Source: JAZKFT01 sp039925965
GTDB lineage: Bacteria; Bacteroidota; Bacteroidia; Chitinophagales; Chitinophagaceae
Direction: 5' to 3'
Length of the DNA: 64,000 nt
Assembly (NCBI GenBank): GCA_039925965.1
Contig: JBDSXW010000005.1
Span: forward strand, 1 to 64,000
Of this stretch, positions 43,090 to 51,865 are shown piece by piece; within the stretch, counting starts at the first letter, position 1, and each line of letters starts with the position of its first letter. Made by a program: the position numbers and the translations under genes. The notes under the pieces were generated by a model. It searched no databases. It was not told the DNA's origin and was given only the letters and a program-made list of their open reading frames with translations.

Positions 43090-44868
43090 TTACTGTGTTT
43101 TAGCCCATGCGTCCATTTTGGTTTCTAATACATCCAGCGGCATACAACCATCTTTCAGGAATTCGTCATGAAAATTGGATAACTTGAATTTATCGCCCAA
43201 CTGTTTGGTGTATTTCTGCCGCAACTCCTGAATTTTCAGCGCGCCGATTTTATAACTTAAAGCCTGGCCGGGAATAGCCATATAACGTTCTATTTCGGCA
43301 GTAGCGCCATCTTCGCTGATTGCTTCATTGTCCATCATGTATTTGATCGCTTCTTCGCGGCTCATGTTTTTGGTATGAATTGCGACATCTACCGCTAAAC
43401 GGATAGCACGATGTATCTCATCACCCAAGGCACCCATATACTGGTAAGGGTCCGTATAACAACCAAGTTCTTTTCCGAGGCTTTCGCAATACAAGGCCCA
43501 GCCTTCGCCATAGGCTCCGTACCAATTGAAGCGCAGGAATTTCGGCAGGCTTTCATTCTCCTGTTGCAATGAGATCTGGTAGTGATGACCTGGTATGGCT
43601 TCATGCAAAAACAAGCTTTCAAATCCACTGGTCGTATTGTATGTGGTAGCGTCGATAATTGGCACATAGAAAATGCCCGGACGGCTGCCATCGGCGCTGG
43701 CCTGGTTGTACTCCGCGCTGGCACTGGCCGCACGGAATGCTTCTGTCTGGCGGATCTCAAATTTTGTTTTAGGTACATGGCCAAACATAGTCTTGAGTTT
43801 CGGATCAATTTTTTGCTGTATAGCCCTGAATGCATTTAACACATCGGCAGGGGTTTTAAAGGGCATAAATTGTTTATCTGTTTTCATAAACTCAAAAAAA
43901 GCATTGAGGTCGCCTTTAAAACCGACCATGGTTTTCACGCTGTCCATCAGGCTGCGGATCCGTTTTACTTCGGCCAGACCTGTATTATAAATTTCATCCG
44001 GCGTTTTGTTAGTTGTTGTCCAGTAGCGGATCATGTAGTTGTAATACTTATCGCCGCCCGGCAACGACCCGATGCCACTGGTAATGCGGGCTTTTGGCAG
44101 GTATTCCGTTTTTAGAAAATCGCCCAGCTTTTTGTAGGCAGGAACCAGTTGTGTTAGAATAGCCGAAGCATAGCTATCGGTCAACCGCTTTTTATCTCCT
44201 TCCGAAAACTCCTTTGGCAACTTGCCGATAGGGCCGTAGAAAAGACTCTTCGTTGCATCGCCAGTCACCATGGCTTCCATTTGTGGAATCATCTTTACCA
44301 CCAGACTTTTGGGCAGCACATAATTAGCAGCTAGGCCCTTTCGGAAATAGGCGATAGCACTGTCTGACCAGCTTCCGAAGGCGGTGATGCGTTTGAGCCA
44401 GTCTTCGTAATCTTTAACCGTTTTAAACGGCTGGTTACCTTCACCGCTACCTAATTGCCCCATCGTAAGTGGCAGACCCCAGAATTGGTTGGTAGGCATC
44501 AGGTTATCCTGGTAGGTAAGCCCTTCGATGCTCATCTCCATTTCCCTTTTAAAAATATCGTAATAGGTTTTTTGCTGATCGCTCAGGTTTTCGCGGTCAA
44601 TTTTTGACACCGCTTCCAGGTTCTTGCTGAAGAAGTCCTTCTCAATGGCCCGGTAGCTGTCAGTAAAATCTACCGGCAACAGGTCGTTGTACCTGGTATC
44701 ACCGGTGCCGGTCGCTTCCAACGGAAATAATTGTAACCTGTCGTCGTAATATTTGGCAAAGACGGAATCTAAATCTGCATTATTGGTTTTGGCTGCGTTG
44801 CTGCCACCCGATTTGCAGGAATTGAAAATGATGGCTGCTGCCATTGCCCACATAAATAGTTGTTTCAT
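43090..44868 (-). CDS. DUF885 metallopeptidase-like lipoprotein
   Basis: 592 residues. Signal peptide with lipobox IFNSC and then KSGGSN. The DUF885 family shows distant relation to M32 carboxypeptidases; its zinc motif is seen as ESLFLHEAIPGHHYQ (HExxxGHH). Conserved blocks TGDTRYNDLLP near the start and YGEGWALYCESLGKELG and GQALSYKIGALKI toward the end are typical. It is probably a periplasmic or surface peptidase, substrate unknown. Single gene. Confidence 0.9.
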   Translation of the reverse strand: MKQLFMWAMAAAIIFNSCKSGGSNAAKTNNADLDSVFAKYYDDRLQLFPLEATGTGDTRYNDLLPVDFTDSYRAIEKDFFSKNLEAVSKIDRENLSDQQKTYYDIFKREMEMSIEGLTYQDNLMPTNQFWGLPLTMGQLGSGEGNQPFKTVKDYEDWLKRITAFGSWSDSAIAYFRKGLAANYVLPKSLVVKMIPQMEAMVTGDATKSLFYGPIGKLPKEFSEGDKKRLTDSYASAILTQLVPAYKKLGDFLKTEYLPKARITSGIGSLPGGDKYYNYMIRYWTTTNKTPDEIYNTGLAEVKRIRSLMDSVKTMVGFKGDLNAFFEFMKTDKQFMPFKTPADVLNAFRAIQQKIDPKLKTMFGHVPKTKFEIRQTEAFRAASASAEYNQASADGSRPGIFYVPIIDATTYNTTSGFESLFLHEAIPGHHYQISLQQENESLPKFLRFNWYGAYGEGWALYCESLGKELGCYTDPYQYMGALGDEIHRAIRLAVDVAIHTKNMSREEAIKYMMDNEAISEDGATAEIERYMAIPGQALSYKIGALKIQELRQKYTKQLGDKFKLSNFHDEFLKDGCMPLDVLETKMDAWAKTQ

Positions 44869-44971
44869 GCTGCTGTTTTAATGAAGCGATGAAGCTAAGT
44901 AAATTGATTATTGGGTAAAATGGCTTTATGTGGACGGTAATTGGTGTGGATTGATTACAAAATTAACGAGG

Positions 44972-45667
44972 TTACCAGTTTTTGAGTTGTTGTTGATCCA
45001 TATTTAAGGGGCCAATGCCAGGTGCAGCCTCCGCGGCGGAGAGCCATCCCGTAACTGCCTTATCGTCAATAATCACAATATGTGCAAACAGGTTTTGCCC
45101 CGACAGTGGTCCTTTTTCCCTAAGCCTGATCGTCTGCAACTCCCCATATTTGCCACGCAGTGAATCGAGAGGAATGCCAATCTGCGTACTGGCTATATTA
45201 TAATGATACCAGGGCAATCCAGTTAAAATTTCAGGTAGCTCCAGCGGTGTTTGATTGAGAATGGTATCAGCCGTCCAATTATATTTTCTGAGGAATGCGA
45301 TGGCAGGGGAGACTGCAATTTTAAGTTTACATGCACCTGCAGGCAATCCTTTTTCCTCCGCGCCCCATGGATTTATCTCAATAATGGAAACCTGGATGCT
45401 GTCTAAAAATAAGGGTTCGTTGTTAGAATAAATGATCAGCTTCTGGCCTTTGTAGACAACGTTGATTTCACAATACGCCATTTCGCCAGCCTGTCGTCCG
45501 TCTTGAAAATAAGATTTCCTGCCAGAACTGATGAGTGTAAACTCAGCATCCAGTTGTCTTATGAATACTTTTTTTTCTCTGGTAAGGGTAATCGTAGTAT
45601 CCATAAATGCTTTTTGTGAATGGCATTGAATGCAGAGTGTGGTTAAACAAAGTAATATCCGGCGCAT
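44972..45667 (-). CDS. Exported protein of unknown function
   Basis: 231 residues from ATG 45667, which opens a short signal peptide (RRILLCLTTLCIQCHSQ); the frame from 45706 has a worse N-terminus. The body is beta-rich (VFIRQLDAEFTLISSGRKSYF, GQKLIIYSNNEPLFLDSIQVSII) and ends with a polar Gln/Asn-rich tail. I recognise no domain. It stands between the DUF885 and T9SS cargo genes on the same strand with 100-bp or larger gaps. Confidence 0.6.
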   Translation of the reverse strand: MRRILLCLTTLCIQCHSQKAFMDTTITLTREKKVFIRQLDAEFTLISSGRKSYFQDGRQAGEMAYCEINVVYKGQKLIIYSNNEPLFLDSIQVSIIEINPWGAEEKGLPAGACKLKIAVSPAIAFLRKYNWTADTILNQTPLELPEILTGLPWYHYNIASTQIGIPLDSLRGKYGELQTIRLREKGPLSGQNLFAHIVIIDDKAVTGWLSAAEAAPGIGPLNMDQQQLKNW

Positions 45668-45768
45668 AGTTGAGATTATATAGCAATAAATATAGCCTAC
45701 CGGCATGGCGTCAACCGGCTGGATTTATAAATGGAGTTTGTCGGTTTATATCCTGCGGCATTCCGGGC

Positions 45769-45802
45769 AAAAAAAATGAGCAATCCGAAGAATGCTCATT
45801 TT
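45769..45802 (-). terminator. Terminator of the T9SS cargo gene
   Basis: AAAATGAGCA (45773-45782) / TGCTCATTTT (45793-45802), 10-bp stem; on the minus strand followed by eight T. It lies about 20 bp beyond the stop codon. Confidence 0.88.
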
Positions 45803-45823
45803 AGAAAAATAAAAGGTAGGATA

Positions 45824-47488
45824 TTATTGTACAACAATCTTATTGATGCTTACCACTTTTTCGTTTTCACCAATCACTTTCACCAGATAGTTTCCTTTGG
45901 CTAGCAGCTCTGGCAACTGGTAAGCTTCGGTTTGTTTTTTACCAGATAAAGTGGTGACTTTTGAACTGATCACTTTACCGGAAATTTCCATAAACTCGAT
46001 GGTGTATTTCCCCTGGGCCATGTCTGCAAATAAAATGTTTATGGTACCACCAGCAAGAACCGGGTTCGGGAAAATTCCAACTTTATTTTCATTTACCGGA
46101 AGGTTCAACTTACTCATATCTGTGAAGGCAGGCGTTTCTTTTTGTACTGCTGGGTCTTCTTTATCATTTTTGGTCTTTTTAGCAGACAGTAATATGCCGT
46201 TGGCCAGGTCGGATGCATTGAAAACAGAACCGTCGTTTGGCATTTTTTCAGCGACCAGGCTGTTGATGTCGAACTTAAAAAAACCTTCGGTGGAGTTTGC
46301 GCTGGCTATGATTACGCTGGTTCCGCCTTCAACCATCGCACCATTGGTGCTATAACCCCGGGGTAAGCCAGTGATAGTGCCTTTATACGTAGCCACCTTA
46401 GTTGAAGTTTCTATCTTAAATACCTGCCTGGCGGCATTTATAAGATACAAATTGCCTTTATCATCGGCAATCATATCGCCACCATAAGCACCAGAACTGC
46501 GAATAGAAAAACTGCCGTTGGCAGTAGCATCCGTAATGGGTCCCAAGTCAGAGATTTCGGATTTTTTCTTAGTGGTAAACCGGATCAGGTGATCAGCATT
46601 ATTGGTCAACGCATAACCATTTCCATCGGAGCCAAAAGCCATGCGGGTAATCTGGTTGGAGACATCGCCGCGGCCCGTCACCACACCAAATGCCTCATCT
46701 TCAAAATAGTAGATTTTTGGCGTTTCAGCTTTCAGGTCGATATAACGAAGTTGGTTTATCCCCATCGGCGTATAGTAAAGACGCTCGTGTTTTTTGTCGT
46801 AAGCGCAGGCGGCAGATGTAGTAGAAAATGGTTGATCCATTTGTTGGGTGTAATGAATATCAAATAACTGTTTGTGGACAATCGTCCTTATAGCGTCCAC
46901 ACCTTTAACCCGTTCAACCGGAGCAATGGGAACCATAGGTGCAACCGATTCAACAATAACATTTACATTGGTATTTACGTTGGCGGTGGCATTCGTATTA
47001 ACGTTTTCATTAACCCGGATAACCGTTACCGTTTTTTCTTCACCATTCACATTTACCCTAATTTCCCTGGGTGCGTTCGCATCATTATTGTCGGCAACGT
47101 TATTTTCTTTTAACTGAACACCGCTGACCTGAAGCGCTTCCAGTTTATTTTTCATTGTAACCAGGTGGTCGCTGGCAGGAAGTTTGGCAAGAGCGTTTTC
47201 AATTTCGAGAACCTGTAAGCCCTCAAGGTTTTTCTTAAAGGTCAGCAGGTTCGTTTGTTCCTTTTTTACAATTGGCTTTCCTGTTCTTGCGTTCAGGATT
47301 TCGGTTTGTTCATGTCCGTTGTAAATGGTTTTAATTTCCTGGCCGGTGGCTGCATCTATCTGGCGAACCTGTGCCCAGTTAAATCCACCTTTCTGGGATC
47401 CGGTAATGGCGTAGGATGCGGCCTTTTGGGCATGGGCAGAGCAGGCAATTGCGGCGATCATGAGAGTGGATAAAATTGTACGTTTCAT
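45824..47488 (-). CDS. T9SS cargo protein with predicted beta-propeller
   Basis: 554 residues with a signal peptide (LSTLMIAAIACSAHAQ). The N-terminal ~180 residues are polar and include a short Asn-Val-Asn-Thr repeat (VNENVNTNATANVNTNVNV). The middle (about 200-420) shows propeller-like repeats (AYDKKHERLYYTP, GSDGNGYALTNNADHLIRF, ADDKGNLYLINAARQVFKI). The last ~75 residues form a type A T9SS tail (VGIFPNPVLAGGTINILF, LLAKGNYLVKV, SINKIVV). Hence exported and probably surface bound. The function is unknown. A good terminator follows. Confidence 0.8.
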   Translation of the reverse strand: MKRTILSTLMIAAIACSAHAQKAASYAITGSQKGGFNWAQVRQIDAATGQEIKTIYNGHEQTEILNARTGKPIVKKEQTNLLTFKKNLEGLQVLEIENALAKLPASDHLVTMKNKLEALQVSGVQLKENNVADNNDANAPREIRVNVNGEEKTVTVIRVNENVNTNATANVNTNVNVIVESVAPMVPIAPVERVKGVDAIRTIVHKQLFDIHYTQQMDQPFSTTSAACAYDKKHERLYYTPMGINQLRYIDLKAETPKIYYFEDEAFGVVTGRGDVSNQITRMAFGSDGNGYALTNNADHLIRFTTKKKSEISDLGPITDATANGSFSIRSSGAYGGDMIADDKGNLYLINAARQVFKIETSTKVATYKGTITGLPRGYSTNGAMVEGGTSVIIASANSTEGFFKFDINSLVAEKMPNDGSVFNASDLANGILLSAKKTKNDKEDPAVQKETPAFTDMSKLNLPVNENKVGIFPNPVLAGGTINILFADMAQGKYTIEFMEISGKVISSKVTTLSGKKQTEAYQLPELLAKGNYLVKVIGENEKVVSINKIVVQ

Positions 47489-47585
47489 GGCGGTTAATTT
47501 TTTGTGCCATCAAACTACGATAGTTTTCGTTGTTTCCAAAAAAATATTTTCCCATGTGTGTAATATTTTTATCGAGGATGCCGGA

Positions 47586-48440
47586 TTATTGCTTAAGGGC
47601 CGCTCTTTTCGCCTGTTGATCTAATATTTCCTGCAAATGCGGCGATACCAATTCTTCGAGGTCCTTGTTGGTTATGTCGAGTGCATGGGCGTTTGCCTGT
47701 AGTCCAAACCAGGGTTTAGCGTTGCCAAAAGGGTAGGTCCCGAAAACGATTACAGGGGTGCCATGTGCCAGGATGCTGTCCGTGCCTTTAATTTCCCATT
47801 GGTCAGCCCAATTATACAGGTATTGTGCGTCTTTTTCTGTAAGCCGGAGGCAGGAATGACTTGCGGGATAGCCGGGCAAACTATATTGATGAAACCCGAT
47901 GCCGGAGTCATTCTGGATATTAAAATTCCATTTAAGTTCCCATTCATCATTGACCGTGCTAATCGTTTTTTCGGCCTTCCAGTTGGTATAAAAGAGGCCG
48001 GTAGGTGTGGGGTCTTTTTGCCGGCCCATATTTGTTTGGCCTGTATACACCAGGTTGCCATTTTCATATGCGCCGAAAACTTGTGCCGGGTAAGAAAAGA
48101 AAATAATCTTATGCAGGTCTTTCAGATACGGCACCGCAAAAGGGTAGGGAAGGTATTGAAAAAGTGGCTCCTTCAAATTGAGGGGCATGACGATGGTGTC
48201 CAGCCGGGAAATATTTTGGGCATCAACGCGGTTCACAGCACACACAATGTTTTTCTGAGCACTGTCCAGCCCTGCTAATACTTTCTTAATACTATCTTTT
48301 GGGCTGATAAGTTTATAATCAACCTCCACTCGTTCTATCGCAGGTGCAGAGTCCTGGGGAATATTTTGCTGCTTTTGTTCTTTACATCCAACTAATAGAA
48401 TGGATACTAACAAAAAAAGCGTGTTTTTTGCGTAGGGCAT
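47586..48440 (-). CDS. L,D-transpeptidase (YkuD) lipoprotein
   Basis: 284 residues from ATG 48440 (a GTG 15 bp upstream is possible). Lipobox LLVGC then KEQKQQN. The YkuD domain covers about 105-240: IIFFSYPAQVFGAYENGNLVYTG, GRQKDPTPTGLFYTNWK and the catalytic block GIGFHQYSLPGYPASHSCLRL, with His and Cys in place but Ser where the family normally has Gly (SHGC). Such enzymes form 3-3 crosslinks or attach proteins to murein. The start codon lies inside a perfect nested hairpin (48436-48475), so translation or transcription may be controlled there. Confidence 0.87.
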   Translation of the reverse strand: MPYAKNTLFLLVSILLVGCKEQKQQNIPQDSAPAIERVEVDYKLISPKDSIKKVLAGLDSAQKNIVCAVNRVDAQNISRLDTIVMPLNLKEPLFQYLPYPFAVPYLKDLHKIIFFSYPAQVFGAYENGNLVYTGQTNMGRQKDPTPTGLFYTNWKAEKTISTVNDEWELKWNFNIQNDSGIGFHQYSLPGYPASHSCLRLTEKDAQYLYNWADQWEIKGTDSILAHGTPVIVFGTYPFGNAKPWFGLQANAHALDITNKDLEELVSPHLQEILDQQAKRAALKQ

Positions 48441-48475
48441 AGTAAGTTTTATCACGATAGATAAAATTCTATGCC
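48436..48475 (-). promoter_or_regulatory. Nested inverted repeat covering the ldt start codon
   Basis: GGCATAG (48436-48442) pairs with CTATGCC (48469-48475) and inside it TTTTATC (48447-48453) pairs with GATAAAA (48460-48466). All arms are perfect. The CAT at 48438-48440 is the start codon, so the folded RNA would hide it; as DNA it is a possible operator. Confidence 0.55.
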
Positions 48476-48512
48476 AAAGATCAGTAAGATGCCGGACTAC
48501 TTTTTCTTCATC

Positions 48513-49733
48513 TTAAGACATGGCAAGCTGTTTAAATTCGGTAGCGATCGTTCCGATCTTCACAAGTGATGAATGATTTTTTTTCGCAATACAGTTGGCA
48601 TGCCATTTTTCATAAGCCCGTACAGTGTTGTTGATATCGTGAGGTGCAATAATATCCAATGAACATTGTCTCATCTTCCGCCATTGATGATCTTCAAAAA
48701 TAGCTACAATACTTTTTGACAGGGTATTGAGGTCTCCTGGGTTGAACAGGAACCCATTTTCAGTATTGTGCACCAGTTCTGGTAATGCACCGGCATTAGC
48801 GGCTATAACCGGAAGGCCACAGGCCATCGCTTCCATGGTAGCGATGCTTTGCAATTCGGCCACGCTGGCAGTAACATAACAACGGCTGATGTGATAAAGC
48901 TGCGGAAGGTCATCGTTGCTTACAAAGCCGGTGAAAACTACTTTACCCGCAAGCCCCAATTTTTCAACCTGTTTTTCGAGGGCGGGCCTGATTGTTCCTT
49001 TCCCAGCTATAACAAAACAAAAATCTTTGTCTGCCAATCGCGCTACTGCTTCCAACACTTCGCCGATATTCTTTTCCGGATCGAGCCGGCCCACAAAAAG
49101 CAGGATCGGCATGTCCGGGATGCCGTATTTTTTCCTAATGTTGGTGTATCCACCCGTTTTGTTGAAACGCACCAGGTCGATGCCATTTGAAACCGCCACT
49201 ACCTTCACGTGTAGTTTAGGTCGAATTAATTCGGCACCGGTTTCCGTAGGTGTGGTAACAAGGTCCATTTGGTTAAACACTTTTGAAAATGCCGCCCACA
49301 TGATTTTTTCAATCTTGCTATCCATCCGTAGAAAATGGTAAAAGGGTGTAAAGTTTTCGGTCATAAAATGATTAGTGCCAATTACGGGAATACCATGCTT
49401 CTTATTAACTGCCAACGCAGCTTTGTTGATGGTAAAGTGATTCTGCAGGTGCAGGATGTCGGGGTTAAAAGCAGTGTACACCATATCTATCCTTGCATGC
49501 AGTGCTAGCGGAACGGGTATCCTGATCGTTTTATACATCAGCAACGGAAAGGAAGGCATGCCAAATACACGGATGCCCTCAACCACCTTATTGGTATAAA
49601 GCAATTCATCGGACGGCGCCAGTACTGCTACTGTATGACCGGCGGCCTGGAGCCTTTCTGCAAGTCGCTGCATAAAATAATAGACACCATTGATATGGGG
49701 ATAATAAGTGTCGGCTACAAAAAGGATTCTCAT
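48513..49733 (-). CDS. GT4-family glycosyltransferase
   Basis: 406 residues from ATG 49733, whose MRILFVADTYYPHINGV is the standard GT-B beginning; the longer frame is not plausible. The C-terminal nucleotide-sugar domain has VGRLDPEKNIGEVLEAV, KVVFTGFVSNDDLPQLYHIS and the EX7E-type SVAELQSIATMEAMACGLPVIAANAGALPELV. Likely transfers a sugar to a lipid or glycan at the membrane (related enzymes make glycolipids). Its start overlaps the stop of the DedA gene by 4 bp (ATGA), so the two are translationally coupled. Confidence 0.92.
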   Translation of the reverse strand: MRILFVADTYYPHINGVYYFMQRLAERLQAAGHTVAVLAPSDELLYTNKVVEGIRVFGMPSFPLLMYKTIRIPVPLALHARIDMVYTAFNPDILHLQNHFTINKAALAVNKKHGIPVIGTNHFMTENFTPFYHFLRMDSKIEKIMWAAFSKVFNQMDLVTTPTETGAELIRPKLHVKVVAVSNGIDLVRFNKTGGYTNIRKKYGIPDMPILLFVGRLDPEKNIGEVLEAVARLADKDFCFVIAGKGTIRPALEKQVEKLGLAGKVVFTGFVSNDDLPQLYHISRCYVTASVAELQSIATMEAMACGLPVIAANAGALPELVHNTENGFLFNPGDLNTLSKSIVAIFEDHQWRKMRQCSLDIIAPHDINNTVRAYEKWHANCIAKKNHSSLVKIGTIATEFKQLAMS

Positions 49734-50296
49734 TTTTTTTTCAATTTTGATCGTATGATAAAAAATAGGACTATTAAAATAGCAATAATGATAGCGGTTG
49801 CTGCTACATAATTCAGCACCTGGTTTATTTGCTGATAAGCAAATCCGAAAAAATAACCGATACTCATATAAATACTGCATTGCACCACCGATGTAGCGGT
49901 ACATATCATGATAAATCGGTTATATGGAAATTTTGAACGGCCGGCCAGGACAATGCCTGCAACACCCACACCCAGGATCAGTTTCGAAAGCGGAATGAAT
50001 TTATATGCATTAGCAGCAAAATAGCCTTCCGCCCGCTGCACTCTTTGGTTGGTGAGACCCAATTTTACTCCCAGGCGATACAACCAACCTTTCGTTCCGA
50101 AACGGCCCAGTGAATAATACAGGCTATCGCCGGTGATGTCGCCGGGAACGATAATAAACAAGGCGATAAATGGGTTAACAATACCCATGCTAGCAAGAAA
50201 GCCCACCAGGATGGTAACGATTGGACCTTCAAAAACAGCCAGCGGAAACAGGATCCCATACTTGTACTTCACCAGTAAGTAAACCATGTACTCCAT
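49730..50296 (-). CDS. DedA-family membrane protein
   Basis: 188 residues, VTT/SNARE-associated (DedA) fold: LFPLAVFEGPIVTILVGFLASMG contains the Glu-Gly-Pro motif of the first re-entrant helix, GDITGDSLYYSLGRFG the conserved middle and SKLILGVGVAGIVLAGRSKFPYNRF the Gly/Arg second motif. Some DedA proteins flip undecaprenyl phosphate or phosphatidylethanolamine across the inner membrane. Coupling with a GT4 gene by a 4-bp overlap hints at a shared role in lipid-linked sugar or glycolipid handling. Confidence 0.92.
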   Translation of the reverse strand: MEYMVYLLVKYKYGILFPLAVFEGPIVTILVGFLASMGIVNPFIALFIIVPGDITGDSLYYSLGRFGTKGWLYRLGVKLGLTNQRVQRAEGYFAANAYKFIPLSKLILGVGVAGIVLAGRSKFPYNRFIMICTATSVVQCSIYMSIGYFFGFAYQQINQVLNYVAATAIIIAILIVLFFIIRSKLKKK

Positions 50297-50540
50297 TCAG
50301 AGGGGACTTTAATCAATTGGAAAGTTGGTAATTTTTACCGGGTAACAAAGTCGCTAAAAGGGAATTTAATGATTTGGTGACCTAAAAATTACAATTTCTT
50401 ATCACCGGCATTGCTGTGATGGGCTCAGCAGGACGGTACCGTTTCCTGGTTTTTTTTACCCGCATGTAAACTTGAAACGACTATCTGTATAAGGCCTGGT
50501 ATGGGACAACACGAATTGCTATCTTTCGTAAAACAAGCAT

Positions 50541-51095
50541 ATGAAAACAATGGTGCAATTGGCTGCTGAAGTAAATGAAGCAAGGCGGCGTTTTATTGAA
50601 ACGGTTTCCGGCCTGAGTAAGGAGCAACTCGCATTTATGCCTGCGGAAGATGCCTGGTGCATCAACCAGGTGGCCGAACATATGGTGTGGGCGGAATATA
50701 GTGGTATCAATGGTATGTACCGGGCCATCGAAGGAATAAAAAATGGAACGCCTGTGTTTACGGGTAAAGCGATATTCGAAGGCATGCCCATCGAGGAAGT
50801 TATTTCGAAAACCTGGAAACCCAAAGAGCAGGTGCCGCCGATAGCAAAACCACATTGGGGAGGCCCGGTTGATTTCTGGATCGCTGCTTTAATTTCGAAC
50901 GAAAGGTTATTGGATGAAATGGTAAATGCATTAGCCCGATACGATCCGGTAGAAGTGATTTATCCACATGTGCTTTCTGGTCCGCTGAATGCCATTCAGC
51001 GTTTTGAATTTCTCAGGTTTCACCTCGACAGGCATATTGCACAGGTGAACGAAATTAAAAACCACCCATCTTACCCGATTGGTCAAAAGTCGTAA
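50541..51095 (+). CDS. DinB-family protein
   Basis: 184 residues, four-helix DinB/YfiT fold. Metal-ligand histidines appear in INQVAEHMVWAEY and FLRFHLDRHIAQVNEI, the usual positions of the third His pair. Members are often thiol transferases (bacillithiol S-transferase type), but substrates vary. TATCTTTC 14 bp before the start resembles a -7 element. Its end overlaps the convergent DUF481 gene by 13 bp. Confidence 0.85.
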   Translation: MKTMVQLAAEVNEARRRFIETVSGLSKEQLAFMPAEDAWCINQVAEHMVWAEYSGINGMYRAIEGIKNGTPVFTGKAIFEGMPIEEVISKTWKPKEQVPPIAKPHWGGPVDFWIAALISNERLLDEMVNALARYDPVEVIYPHVLSGPLNAIQRFEFLRFHLDRHIAQVNEIKNHPSYPIGQKS

Positions 51096-51835
51096 TCAAA
51101 GCCGGTGCTAAAAGTGTAATTGGTTTTGGGTGTGCCGGTGGCTGGTGCATTGTCGAAGAGGTAATTGTAATTTACAGAAATCGAAAACCGCTTTCCAGCT
51201 TTTACTTTTAGCTTGGTCTGATTCAGCAGGCGATAGTCCTGCAGGCTATTTAGCAGTGGCTGGTAAAAACTGGTACTCACTATTTCGGTTTGCTCGTTGG
51301 GCATAAGTGAGAAAGAGATATAGCTGCTATTGCGTATGTTATTATGGATAATTGGCGGCTGGGCTGTTTCTCTTTCCTTTTCATACATTAGCAGGGTGGC
51401 GATGTATAATTTAAATTTTTTGCTGTCGGCTAGTTTAAAACGCGGTCCTGTTCCCACCAGGAAACGATAATCGATTTTAGTAATCAGGTTTTTTTGCAAT
51501 TGGGTGAATAGTTCCCAGCGTAGAATAGAAGACAGCTTTCGGTTATATCGAAAGTGAAAGAAGGAATTGTCTATCAGGTTATCGCCCCTGGCCTTTAAAA
51601 AACCATAGTTGCCCAGTATCAGATAGAGGTCCTTTTTTGTTTTGTATTGAAGATGGGCTTGTGCGTTGGCCAAAAACACTGCTGCGGCATTTTTTGTAAC
51701 TGCCAAAGAAGCACCTGCATTTCCCATCCAGCCGACAGTGTCGCTATGCATCCGGGCATTTTCGATGTTAATAATTTGGGAATTGCCGTTGGCCCGGACA
51801 AATAATAAAAGTGCAGCTAGTAAACAGCGGATCAT
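51083..51835 (-). CDS. DUF481 outer-membrane protein
   Basis: 250 residues with a signal peptide (CLLAALLLFVRANGNSQ). The beta-barrel pattern of alternating strands (YLILGNYGFLKARGDNLIDNSFFHFRYNRKL, YRFLVGTGPRFKL) and the final Phe fit DUF481/YdiY, a family of small outer-membrane barrels induced by salt in E. coli. The function is unknown. Convergent overlap with dinB-like gene. Confidence 0.85.
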   Translation of the reverse strand: MIRCLLAALLLFVRANGNSQIINIENARMHSDTVGWMGNAGASLAVTKNAAAVFLANAQAHLQYKTKKDLYLILGNYGFLKARGDNLIDNSFFHFRYNRKLSSILRWELFTQLQKNLITKIDYRFLVGTGPRFKLADSKKFKLYIATLLMYEKERETAQPPIIHNNIRNSSYISFSLMPNEQTEIVSTSFYQPLLNSLQDYRLLNQTKLKVKAGKRFSISVNYNYLFDNAPATGTPKTNYTFSTGFDYDF

Positions 51836-51865
51836 CGCTAAATGTACAAAAACTGTAAATCCGGT

